From: a virus
IMG/VR virus record: IMGVR_UViG_3300022701_000081
Span: 1-41,849 of that record
Direction: 5' to 3' (one strand)
DNA: 41,849 nt
In this document: piece by piece, positions 23,533 to 30,627 of the stretch
How the letters are laid out: each line of letters opens with the position of its first letter
Numbering within the stretch: position 1 is the stretch's first letter
The notes under the pieces: model-generated
Told to the model about the DNA's origin: nothing
Seen by the model: only the letters and a program-made list of their open reading frames with translations
Database searches by the model: none
Translations under genes and position numbers: made by a program

Positions 23533-23910
23533 TTATAACTCCTCTTCTGTGTCTTTGATTAAGGCTACATCCACTTTGGTATCGATACGCCCACCCGCTA
23601 CAATAGCCATCATCGCTTCACGATATGAAGCCTCGTTTGCAAACTGATATACGGGTGTATCAGGCTCAACAAAGGTCTCACGTACCTTAGTGATAATGTT
23701 ACTCGCGTCTCCCTTAATACTTACCCCTTCATGCTTTGTATATCTAGGTGTTTGAGAAGGTACGACACAAACTGCCATCCAACTTCTCTGCCCTTGTCTG
23801 TATATCCTATACCATCCTGCCTTTACGTGCATTAGGTACACTCTGTTTTCTCTCACCTTAATCGCGCTGTATATTGCGTGATTGTGTTGGTCAAGTCTAA
23901 TCTTTTTCAT
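23533..23910 (-). CDS. Hypothetical protein (125 aa)
   Basis: A beta-rich first half (NRVYLMHVKAGWYRIYRQGQRSWMAVCVV) precedes a mixed second half with ASYREAMMAIVAGG. It ends one base before the next ATG. Its leader carries one copy of the duplicated 59-base hairpin element (23929-23987), which suggests that expression is set by this leader. No family recognised. Confidence 0.6.
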   Translation of the reverse strand: MKKIRLDQHNHAIYSAIKVRENRVYLMHVKAGWYRIYRQGQRSWMAVCVVPSQTPRYTKHEGVSIKGDASNIITKVRETFVEPDTPVYQFANEASYREAMMAIVAGGRIDTKVDVALIKDTEEEL

Positions 23911-23928
23911 TAGATATCCTTTTGTTTT

Positions 23929-23987
23929 TTATTTGAGCTTATCAGGCTCTATGAGACGCACCACTATGCGTCCTAAGAGTTGACAAA
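23929..23987 (-). promoter_or_regulatory. Duplicated leader element, copy 1
   Basis: This 59-base element is 55/59 identical to 24754-24812. On the minus strand it has a hairpin GACGCA-UAGUGG-UGCGUC, then GAGC-CUGAUAA-GCUC, then AAAUAAA, and lies just before the gene starting at 23910. It begins inside the last codons (F-V-N-S-stop) of the T5orf172-like gene. Confidence 0.8.
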
Positions 23988-24737
23988 GTTGTGTAATTCA
24001 ATGACCGCTTCCTTATATTTCTCTTCAGCTTTTTTCAAGTCTACCTTATGGTTATCCAATGCTGTTGACTTGAAAGGGATTAGTAGGTATGTAACTACAA
24101 TAAGTAGGAAATTTCCTATAGTAAGCATAAAGCCCAAGCCCATAGATAAACAGCTCAATACTATAACAATAAATTCTATAGATTGGTTATAAATATTAAA
24201 ATTTTTAAGTAAGAGAGCAACGAGCATTAAAATAATACCTACTAAAAGGTATTCGACATTTTCTGCTATATCTTTCTTTCTTGAATTAATAATAAATTCT
24301 CTATCCTTTATATCTTTCTTGATACTTCTAACTGTTTCACCTCTCTCACCGCGTATTTTTTCAAATTTCTTTATTTGTTCTTCTCTCTTCTCAACTTCTA
24401 ATATACGTTGGAACTCTTTGTTACGTGGTGTATAATGCTCACCCTTTGCCTTAGAAAATAAAATATTTTGTATCTCTATGATGTCGCGGTCATTTAGGTT
24501 AAACCATTCGTTAACTCTTCCACTCGGATTAGATAACCTCTTGTCTTTGAATTTTCCGTGCAACATATACTCCAATGCTTCACAGTCATCTACTTCAGCG
24601 AACGCCACTAACTTTGTCAACCCGTCACTTCCCGTCTCAGCGTTTAGTTGCCTAACTCTTGCTGTATGTGTCAATGTGGTCAAGCCTATTTTGCTATAAC
24701 CTCCGCTGTTTTTTAAAAGATATACTGTACCTCTCAT
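23973..24737 (-). CDS. T5orf172/Mug113-type (GIY-YIG-like) protein with membrane anchor (254 aa)
   Basis: Residues 1-90 show the T5orf172/Mug113 pattern: GTVYLLKNSGGYSKIGLT, then TARVRQLNAETG, VDDCEALEYMLHGKF with the E-x-x-x-H-x-x-F helix, then NEWFNL. This domain is related to GIY-YIG nucleases. Residues about 115-160 form a charged coiled coil, and about 161-223 hold two or three hydrophobic membrane segments (NVEYLLVGIILMLVALLL, IEFIVIVLSCLSMGLGFML, NFLLIVVTYLLIPF). The chain ends with a charged helix. A DNA-cutting domain tethered to the inner membrane would meet incoming or extruded DNA there, for example in superinfection exclusion; this is inference. TTAAGG precedes ATG 24737. Confidence 0.8.
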   Translation of the reverse strand: MRGTVYLLKNSGGYSKIGLTTLTHTARVRQLNAETGSDGLTKLVAFAEVDDCEALEYMLHGKFKDKRLSNPSGRVNEWFNLNDRDIIEIQNILFSKAKGEHYTPRNKEFQRILEVEKREEQIKKFEKIRGERGETVRSIKKDIKDREFIINSRKKDIAENVEYLLVGIILMLVALLLKNFNIYNQSIEFIVIVLSCLSMGLGFMLTIGNFLLIVVTYLLIPFKSTALDNHKVDLKKAEEKYKEAVIELHNFVNS

Positions 24738-24753
24738 AATTTTTCCTTAATGT

Positions 24754-24812
24754 TTATTTGAGCTTATCAGGCTCTATAAGACGCACCACTGTACGTCCTA
24801 AGAGTTGATAAA
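24754..24812 (-). promoter_or_regulatory. Duplicated leader element, copy 2
   Basis: This is the second copy of the 59-base element, in the leader of the T5orf172-like gene. The first hairpin is GACGUA-CAGUGG-UGCGUC: a C to U change relative to copy 1 turns a C-G pair into U-G, so the stem survives as minus-strand RNA. It starts in the last codons (F-I-N-S-stop) of the small membrane gene upstream. Confidence 0.8.
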
Positions 24813-24893
24813 TTGTAATATATGTGCACCTATAATAGTTGCACTTACAAGCACCATTAAAACTACTATTGCTGTTCTTATAATTTGAAACAT
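24798..24893 (-). CDS. Tiny membrane protein (31 aa)
   Basis: This 31-residue frame has AAAGGAG before ATG 24893. Almost all of it is one hydrophobic segment (IVVLMVLVSATIIGAHIL). Its last four codons lie in leader element copy 2, as the end of the T5orf172-like gene lies in copy 1, so the element was duplicated together with a gene end or captured one. Function unknown. Confidence 0.5.
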   Translation of the reverse strand: MFQIIRTAIVVLMVLVSATIIGAHILQFINS

Positions 24894-24894
24894 C

Positions 24895-25005
24895 TTATTT
24901 CTCCTTTATTATTTGATGTATCATACGCTTACACGCTCTAACGTCGCTCATCGTCCTGCACCCTAACTGTGCATAAATTCTTAATTGCTTCAATGTCATT
25001 CTCAT
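24895..25005 (-). CDS. Tiny basic protein (36 aa)
   Basis: This 36-residue frame starts at the TAATG overlap with the VWA-like gene, with AAAGGAGCG upstream. It is basic with two Cys (LGCRTM and RACKRM). Its end carries the AAAGGAG for the next small gene. No family recognised; the overlaps on both sides support translation. Confidence 0.45.
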   Translation of the reverse strand: MRMTLKQLRIYAQLGCRTMSDVRACKRMIHQIIKEK

Positions 25006-25841
25006 TATTTCGCTCCTTTGAACAATCTTTTTTCTAGGTCGTTAATCGCTCTGTCATTGTGCATTTGAACAAACCCTCTTGTATCATGTGGACGTCCATA
25101 ACCCCCGCTTACTTTACCTTTGGTCTCCACTTCCATAAGTTTAAAAATACCTCTTCTGTGGTAGGTAGGTGAGATAAGCGCACTCACTTTTTTATAGTTG
25201 ATAGGCTCATCGTAATCTTTGATAAGCGTGCTCATATAGATTTTATTACGCCCTTTTGCTCTGTAGTTAACATTGCCCGATACAATTCTCAAACGTACCT
25301 CGACGTCAAGCTCTTCTAAAAGCTTTGTCATAGCTAATATACGGCTACCATTCTTGATAATTTTATCTTTGTTAACCCCTGCACTGAACGCGCCGTCAAT
25401 AACAATCTCCACCTGCACTTTCTCTTCTTGCTCTACTTCAGGCTCAAGCCACGCTTCAGGCACGCCTGCCAATACAAGCCCCACGTCGAAAAATTGACCC
25501 GATACGTCGAACTTAAAGCCATGAATTACGTCTTCATATTTTTTCGCTAATTCATTGACCTCTTTGGTCGTTGCTTTTTTCATAGCGCTCATCACTTCAT
25601 TATCACCACTCTCAAGGATGTCTAAAAAGTCCGCGTATGTATATGACCCGCTCCAACTTCCAACCTTCATTGAAGAGTCAGAATAACCCTCGTTGAAGTC
25701 CTCGTATTGCTTCATAAAGTTTTTATAGTCATAGAGTCCGTCGAACTCAGTCAGCAAATCATCTTCACCAATATTCGCCTGCTTTAGATACTCAGGCACT
25801 TTACGCATAACTCTTATTCCTTCAATCTCTCTTATTTCCAT
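25005..25841 (-). CDS. VWA-like (DUF7192-type) partner of the AAA+ ATPase (278 aa)
   Basis: I choose ATG 25841 because AAAGGAG sits seven bases before it; ATG 25859 lies over the ATPase stop. The C-terminal half reads VQVEIVIDGAFSAGVNKDKIIKNGSRILAMTKLLEEL, then VEVRLRIVSG, which looks like a degenerate von Willebrand A fold: a first strand with acidic end, then a long helix of the type 'NRG.AI..L...LE'. In phages such proteins stand next to CobS/MoxR-like ATPases, as here. MoxR/VWA pairs remodel protein complexes with metal help; the phage target is unknown. The strict MIDAS DxSxS is not present (DGAFSAG instead). Confidence 0.65.
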   Translation of the reverse strand: MEIREIEGIRVMRKVPEYLKQANIGEDDLLTEFDGLYDYKNFMKQYEDFNEGYSDSSMKVGSWSGSYTYADFLDILESGDNEVMSAMKKATTKEVNELAKKYEDVIHGFKFDVSGQFFDVGLVLAGVPEAWLEPEVEQEEKVQVEIVIDGAFSAGVNKDKIIKNGSRILAMTKLLEELDVEVRLRIVSGNVNYRAKGRNKIYMSTLIKDYDEPINYKKVSALISPTYHRRGIFKLMEVETKGKVSGGYGRPHDTRGFVQMHNDRAINDLEKRLFKGAK

Positions 25842-25852
25842 AACTTCTCCTT

Positions 25853-26890
25853 TTACCATTCACCGAACGCTTTCACGTCTTCATCTTCTATCTCTTCATA
25901 ATCCGTCTCATAGTCTTCAGTCTCAAGCTCTTCAGCTTCAGGTTTTACCTCTTCGACTTTACGCTTATGCCCTGCATCCTTCACCGCCACGCTTTTATCG
26001 TTCTCAGTGATATTCTTAAGCAATACGTCGCGCTCATCCTGCCCCAATGCCTTAACCAAAGTCCACTCAATAACCTTCTCAATATCGATACCCGCCTTAA
26101 GTAGCTTCGCACCTTTGTAAGAAGGACGTGGAGTAATCACCACGTTGTCAAGTTGTTTTTCAGCGATATCTCTACATTTGCGAACAATAGCAAGCCATCC
26201 GTCGTTGCTTGTTATTTTCTGCTCTAGCTCTTCATCCAAATACCACTCTATAGTTACAAATCTATCCAATGACGCGATATCCATTTTGTTACGTGCAGTA
26301 AAGCCGTCTTTTGCCCCACGTCCATTAGTGTTTGCAGTACCTACAAATCTAAAATTTTCGTGCGCTCTAATCTCTCTATTGTCAGGAGTCAGTAAAAACC
26401 CATTCTCAATAGCACTGTTAAGCAATACAAAAACGTTTGCGCTACACGCGTCCATCTCATCACCTAAAAACAGTTTTCCATTCTCGAACGCGTCCACAAA
26501 ACCGCTCATTCTATAGATACCATTCGCGTCCACAAAACCAAAAAGGTCTGTTTTCGTCGTTTGGTTACTGAAGCTCATAGGTACTAAGTCAAGCCCTAAC
26601 GCTTCACTTGCCTGCTCTACCGCGGTTGACTTTGATAGTCCTGCACCACCAGTAATCATCACGTTCTCACCTACCGCTACCACGCTTAAAAGGTCTTCAA
26701 ATTGGTTATGTACCAAAGGAAATTTTTTACCTTCTCCCTCTTCACCTTCTAGCTTTACAGTCAGCACTTTACTTGCTTTTTTAGCCGTCTCTTCTAGCAT
26801 AGCTTTCACTTGACCCTCGATATCGAACTCACCCAATTTATGGTCGATAGCCTCATTTACAATTCCGCTTAAATCTAATGTTAAACTCAT
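25853..26890 (-). CDS. MoxR/CobS-like AAA+ ATPase (345 aa)
   Basis: After a helical N-terminus comes the AAA+ core: Walker A TGGAGLSKST (residues 80-89), Walker B LFLGDEMDA (about 140-148), sensor 1 FRFVGTANTNGRG and the arginine-finger stretch LDRFVTIEW. The TNTNG/FTARN and LDRF phrases are typical of CobS/MoxR ATPases. In the P-loop the usual Gly before Lys is Ser86, which is uncommon. The C-terminus (from about 310) is an acidic tail with repeated E-D-Y. It lies 12 bases before the VWA-like gene and surely works with it. The leader carries a TACGCAATA/TATTGCGTA hairpin (26931-26962). Confidence 0.8.
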   Translation of the reverse strand: MSLTLDLSGIVNEAIDHKLGEFDIEGQVKAMLEETAKKASKVLTVKLEGEEGEGKKFPLVHNQFEDLLSVVAVGENVMITGGAGLSKSTAVEQASEALGLDLVPMSFSNQTTKTDLFGFVDANGIYRMSGFVDAFENGKLFLGDEMDACSANVFVLLNSAIENGFLLTPDNREIRAHENFRFVGTANTNGRGAKDGFTARNKMDIASLDRFVTIEWYLDEELEQKITSNDGWLAIVRKCRDIAEKQLDNVVITPRPSYKGAKLLKAGIDIEKVIEWTLVKALGQDERDVLLKNITENDKSVAVKDAGHKRKVEEVKPEAEELETEDYETDYEEIEDEDVKAFGEW

Positions 26891-27429
26891 AATTTTTCCT
26901 TAGTGTTTATTTTTGTTAGCTCTTAAAAGCTACGCAATACACCCCTTAAGACATATTGCGTAACTTTACGCCCTGCATTGGTAAAGTTTTTTTATTATCT
27001 CAAAAAAACGCCTATACAGTGCCCGCCGTTACGTTGTATTGGATATATCCCGTCCAATACGTTACGGTTGAACTTATACTCATACGCTCCGCTACTGCCT
27101 AAAAGCCCGCCCACCACTGCGTTTAAAGTAGTTTATTTTGCTTGCTTTGTTCTCAGGGTACGTGCTCCTTAACGCCTGCACGCCTGCCCCTTTCACTTGC
27201 ACATATTTTCGAAATGTTAATACTTCAACCTATACGCGGTCGAAGCGCTCACGCTTAACTCTTATTCGCCTAAAAGCTTAAAGGCTCATCAAAATTCATT
27301 GCACTTAGAAGGATAGGGTCGCCACTGCGCCGTCACTTCACCTTAATGGACTTTAAAAGAGATTATAAGAGGGTCGCCACCTGCGCCGTTATAATCTCTT
27401 TATGAAGCCCACCCAAAGGGCGGTAGGCG
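26891..27429. other. 539-base noncoding stretch between two minus-strand genes
   Basis: It contains the leader of the AAA+ gene with a 9-bp hairpin (26931-26939 with 26954-26962), an 8-bp inverted repeat GTATTGGA/TCCAATAC (27036-27060), two copies of GGGTCGCCAC(C)TGCGCCGT (27316-27333 and 27371-27389) and a terminator-like hairpin at 27356-27401. No convincing gene; the plus-strand frame in 26978-27172 looks spurious. Confidence 0.6.
27356..27401 (-). terminator. Terminator-like 13-bp hairpin
   Basis: AAAGAGATTATAA (27356-27368) pairs perfectly with TTATAATCTCTTT (27389-27401). Read on the minus strand the stem is followed by T-rich sequence and lies 29 bases after the stop of the gene at 27430. 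The stem is AT-rich and the 20-base loop holds one copy of the repeated GGGTCGCC sequence, so strength is uncertain. Confidence 0.5.
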
Positions 27430-27888
27430 TTACGCCTTATATTGCTTCGCCTTAGTGCGGTTGAATACCTTCGCACCCTTAACCACTTTAGCGGTATTTA
27501 TAAGCGCCTTCACCGCGTCGATATACTCATCACCTTCAAGCGCCATTAGTGCATTGACTATATTTTTATTGAACGCCGTCACCTGCTCCATTTGCGCCAC
27601 GCTTAACAATTCGATTTTAAGCTTATACCCGTCCACTTCGATAGCATATGCAATACCTACCGCACGCTTAAAGTATTTATCCGCCTTTGACGCGTCGTCA
27701 CCTAATACAGTGTTTAGGAAATGCGCTTTAGCGCCCTTTTTACTTGTAAAGCTATCCGCGTGTTGTTTACTGTAATCGATAGCGCCGTTAATGATATCTC
27801 TTACACCTTCAAGACGTGCTACGTTGATTTTAGTGATTGTATCGCTTGCTTTGTTCAATGTGTTGTTGATTGTTGTAAATTTTTTCAT
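27430..27888 (-). CDS. Hypothetical early protein (152 aa)
   Basis: This is a Lys/Ala-rich helical protein with a basic C-terminus (KVVKGAKVFNRTKAKQYKA). A central stretch ADKYFKRAVGIAYAIEVDGYKLKIELL looks like helix then strands. It is set apart: its own promoter candidate lies upstream (27958-27966) and a terminator-like hairpin downstream. This suggests a strongly expressed early gene, perhaps DNA-binding or host-directed. AAAGGAAA precedes ATG. No family recognised. Confidence 0.65.
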   Translation of the reverse strand: MKKFTTINNTLNKASDTITKINVARLEGVRDIINGAIDYSKQHADSFTSKKGAKAHFLNTVLGDDASKADKYFKRAVGIAYAIEVDGYKLKIELLSVAQMEQVTAFNKNIVNALMALEGDEYIDAVKALINTAKVVKGAKVFNRTKAKQYKA

Positions 27889-27957
27889 GTGTTTTCCTTT
27901 GCCTTTTAGGACTTTTCAAATTTCGCTTCGGAGCGTGTATCTCCTTTGCTTAATGAC

Positions 27958-27990
27958 AGTATAACACCTAAAGGTTAACGGAAGGTTAAC
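27958..27990 (-). promoter_or_regulatory. Early promoter with two 11-base-spaced repeats
   Basis: On the minus strand TG-T-TATACT (27958-27966) is an extended -10 box. Upstream, GTTAACCTT occurs twice, 11 bases apart (27971-27979 and 27982-27990), about one helical turn, where a -35 box would be. The repeats fit an activator or operator site. The gene starting at 27888 follows. Confidence 0.55.
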
Positions 27991-28695
27991 AGAATGTAAA
28001 TTTATGAAAAATTTATCGAAATTTATGCAATTACAACGCGTAACGCCCGCCACGCCGTTACGTTACGCGTTGTAATTTTGCACGCTGCGAACACATTACG
28101 CCAAAACTACCTGCATTATATATTATTTTATTTTCAAGGATATAATCACGCCACGCCCGCACGCCTTCACGCTATAGGACTACACGCGGTAACTACATTA
28201 CGCCAAAACTACCTGCATTATATTATTTTATTTTTTATTCGATTATTATTTTATTTTTTATTCGATTATTTTTTACGCTTCACGCTATAGGATTACATAT
28301 CAATATATCTACATATCAATATATGTTGATATATTGTTAAGGTTGACGTGTTATCATCGCGCGCACGCTTCACCCTGCAACGCTAAGTTTAATCCTGCAT
28401 CGATACACGCCTACACCCTACACCGCCTACACGCCTACACCCCCTTAAGCGCCTGCAACGATACACGTCACCGCGTCACCGCGTCACCGCCTGCACGCCT
28501 ACCCATTACGCCTACCCTGCACGTCAACACCTGCAACGATACACGCCTAAAATCAAGGGCTATGGGGGGAATTGAGATTTTCCTTTACGCGGGGGTATGC
28601 CCCTAACCGTTTCCCCAGCAAAAATCATAGCCTTAAGGTGTCATTGAGGTAAGGGGTTAGCATTTCCCCAGCAAAAATGATAGTGTTCGGGCTCA
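27991..28695. repeat. Repeat-rich noncoding region (about 0.7 kb)
   Basis: No credible gene. In order: a 17-bp inverted repeat (28029-28045 with 28061-28077); a direct repeat of about 40 bases (28093-28134 and 28195-28234); a perfect 23-base AT tandem (28221-28243, 28244-28266); a repeated TTCACGCTATAGGA (28166 and 28279); ATCAATATAT repeats (28308-28345); three CTGCA[A/T]CGATACACG copies (28395, 28453, 28531); three CGTCACCG units (28466-28489); and TTTCCCCAGCAAAAAT twice (28610 and 28663). The second half is strongly C-rich on the plus strand. Confidence 0.8.
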
Positions 28696-29232
28696 CTACT
28701 CGCTATCCGCGTAATATTCGAACCTTTTAGACCCCTCCTGCGTTGGCTTGCGTCGTTCACGCAGTCCTACACCCTGCCTTCGCTTCACCATATCATCCAT
28801 GTGCGCTACAAACTCACCGTTATCTATCACCCTGACCATCTCTTCCACCATCCGTGCAACACCACGACGCAAATTCTTAACGTGCGTTGCGTAATAACGG
28901 TCAAAGTCCTCAACCCTGCCGTATCTCTTCTGCACCATGAGCCACTTTCTCCACATGGTCACCGTTATCTGAGGGATAATGTTGTCTATCGCACCGCCAA
29001 TCTGCGCCATGTTCTCACGTGCCCACACCACATAGGAGTACAAGACCTGCGCCATCATCCGAACGTCGTGACGCCGACGCGTTTCGCTATACATCACTCC
29101 CCATTTGTGTGTCGGCGACAAGAACACTGCATCGAGCTTGTCCATCAGGTCGTCGGAGAACTTGTAGGGATAAGGACACTCCTTCTTTATCTCTCTCCAA
29201 AAGGGAACGGGATAGTCAAAATAGTCATTCAT
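28696..29232 (-). CDS. Hypothetical protein (178 aa), first minus-strand gene
   Basis: This is a basic, helix-rich protein with many Arg, Met and Trp residues (WRKWLMVQKRYGRVEDFDRYY, RRGVARMVEEMVRVI). It could bind nucleic acid. It is the gene nearest the divergent promoter region and would be the first transcribed on the minus strand; early phage genes at this place often act on the host. AAGGAT precedes ATG 29232. No family recognised. Confidence 0.65.
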   Translation of the reverse strand: MNDYFDYPVPFWREIKKECPYPYKFSDDLMDKLDAVFLSPTHKWGVMYSETRRRHDVRMMAQVLYSYVVWARENMAQIGGAIDNIIPQITVTMWRKWLMVQKRYGRVEDFDRYYATHVKNLRRGVARMVEEMVRVIDNGEFVAHMDDMVKRRQGVGLRERRKPTQEGSKRFEYYADSE

Positions 29233-29261
29233 TTGTAATCCTTATTAAAGTCTGTTATACT
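29233..29261 (+). promoter_or_regulatory. Late promoter, plus strand
   Basis: TTGTAA (29233-29238), a 17-base spacer and TATACT (29256-29261) with TG one base before the -10 box. It heads the late block; the first ATG is at 29298. Confidence 0.6.
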
Positions 29262-29266
29262 TACAT

Positions 29267-29296
29267 ATTATATACACATTTTTCCAAAGGAGTCAA
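29267..29296 (-). promoter_or_regulatory. Early promoter, minus strand (divergent)
   Basis: On the minus strand TTGACT (29291-29296), an 18-base spacer and TATAAT (29267-29272). It faces away from the late promoter in the same 65-base gap, and its -35 box overlaps the ribosome site of the first late gene. The two promoters may interfere, giving simple early/late balance. Confidence 0.6.
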
Positions 29297-29297
29297 G

Positions 29298-30233
29298 ATG
29301 CTAAGAGGTCAGGTGGTTGTACCAGTATTGCTTAAGGCAGGTAGAGGTAAGGATGGTGATGAGCCACTAAAGCCCATAGGAGACAATTTTTATACGAACG
29401 CTGCATTGATAAACGGGTCGGATATCGTTCAGGATGTACCGACTGGCACACTGCCTGATGACCATAATCTTGTGTTCAATACCTCAGACCCGTGTAATGC
29501 TACCTATCAGGACTTGGGTGACGGTACGTTCAACTATATCTTTAACCCCGAGATGGCAGTCGTCAGGCTCGCACTTCAGAACACTGTAGGTGGCTTTGAT
29601 GAGGGTAAGACCTATAGGTATCAGGTGATGGTAAGGACAAAGAACGACAACCCTGCTGCTATAGTTGAGCGGGCGATACACATAGCAGCCATGGTGAACA
29701 TGGAGTTTGTTGATACTGACCATGCGTCCATGCGTCAGAACTCGGACTTCTACCTGAGGTGGATAGACTTCAAGGCTACGGGTGACAATGCACGTGGCAA
29801 CTTCAGGCATGGGGCTGGTGTGTGGAACACTACCCCTACAGAGTGGGAGTATAAGGACATTGCGATATATGAGCTTGAGGAGTTTGGAGACAACCTCATT
29901 GACTTCAGTGCACCTATTGAGGTTGGTGACGGATGGACGGACAACCTTGACGGTACATACACCTGCGACGGTACTAATGTTGCCGATAGCGATATCACCT
30001 TCACCCTGCCTGCACACAAGACTGGCAGGTCTATATCAAGTATCACCATAGCCAACTATAACGAGGGGGAGATATGGTTTGGTAGGAACGGTGGTGTCTT
30101 GCCAGCTTCCCAAAGTAACGGTAAAAAGGGTTTTGAGGGTGAGACAACGGGTGCTGCTGGTACATTTATAGTAAGAGCTGTTGCTGGTACGAGACTCACT
30201 GTTTCGCTGGGCTCATTCGAGGCGGAGATATAG
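29298..30233 (+). CDS. Putative virion appendage or fibre protein (311 aa)
   Basis: AAAGGAG precedes ATG 29298; a longer open frame from 29019 would run over the opposite gene and is rejected. After a short head (MLRGQVVVPVLLKAGRGKDG) the chain is beta-rich, with two segments resembling carbohydrate-binding sandwiches: one from about 45 to 195 (with GTFNYIFNP and YRYQVMVRTKN) and one from about 195 to 311 (GWTDNLDGTYTCDG, ITFTLPAHKTG). CBM-like folds are common in fibres and head decorations. It is the first late gene, far from the tail fibre, so a head or neck appendage is possible. No exact family identified. Confidence 0.55.
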   Translation: MLRGQVVVPVLLKAGRGKDGDEPLKPIGDNFYTNAALINGSDIVQDVPTGTLPDDHNLVFNTSDPCNATYQDLGDGTFNYIFNPEMAVVRLALQNTVGGFDEGKTYRYQVMVRTKNDNPAAIVERAIHIAAMVNMEFVDTDHASMRQNSDFYLRWIDFKATGDNARGNFRHGAGVWNTTPTEWEYKDIAIYELEEFGDNLIDFSAPIEVGDGWTDNLDGTYTCDGTNVADSDITFTLPAHKTGRSISSITIANYNEGEIWFGRNGGVLPASQSNGKKGFEGETTGAAGTFIVRAVAGTRLTVSLGSFEAEI

Positions 30234-30234
30234 G

Positions 30235-30627
30235 ATGGGGGCAAAAGGCAGCATCAGATACCCAGTGGCTACAGCAGAGGAGGTGGTCAGCATTGTCGGT
30301 AATGAGGATGCCTCTATCCCCGAGTCTTGGCTGGTGACCAACGCAAGGGTGTTCTACAAGAACGACCTGCCTTATGGCTTGGTGAGCGTGATAGAGAGTG
30401 AGGATGACCCACAACACGCCTTTATCGCAAGTACGGTCACGCATCCCGACCATCCATTTACCTTAGGTATGGTAAAATATATTCTGAGTCAGGCTAAAGA
30501 GTACACTATTTCTGTCATCACTGATGAGCCTGCGTATCAGGACGCTATCAGAGAGAGCCTTAGCGGGCACGGGTTTGAGTTCGTCACCGATGGTGATGTG
30601 TTATACAGTACAAAGGAGAAGTTATGA
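30235..30627 (+). CDS. Small virion-associated protein, possibly T7 gp13-like (130 aa)
   Basis: The start ATG 30235 follows the previous stop by one base. The fold reads like a GNAT acetyltransferase remnant: YPVATAEEVVSIVG, a strand pair (GLVSVIESEDDPQHAFIASTVTHPD), a helix (TLGMVKYILSQAKEY), then ISVITDEPAYQDAIRESLSGHGFEFV. T7 gp13 (138 residues) and related podoviral proteins have such GNAT-like character. Here it lies upstream of the portal rather than after gp12, so the match is tentative. No acetyl-CoA loop is evident. Confidence 0.5.
   Translation: MGAKGSIRYPVATAEEVVSIVGNEDASIPESWLVTNARVFYKNDLPYGLVSVIESEDDPQHAFIASTVTHPDHPFTLGMVKYILSQAKEYTISVITDEPAYQDAIRESLSGHGFEFVTDGDVLYSTKEKL

Noticed and set aside
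28395-28545. CRISPR-like array from the three CTGCA[A/T]CGATACACG copies
   Set aside because: Only three short copies with unequal spacing and further internal repeats; no cas genes.
28334-28606. Plus-strand 90-residue reading frame in the repeat region
   Set aside because: It is a translation of C-rich short repeats, has no good ribosome site, and lies in a noncoding hub; composition is unlike any neighbour gene.
10278-29232. Lysogeny functions (integrase, CI-like repressor, attachment site)
   Set aside because: No integrase or repressor motif was seen in any minus-strand gene; small DNA-binding candidates alone are not enough.
29019-29297. Long N-terminal extension of the first late protein
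   Set aside because: It would run antisense over the minus-strand gene 28696-29232 and ignore the strong ribosome site before ATG 29298.
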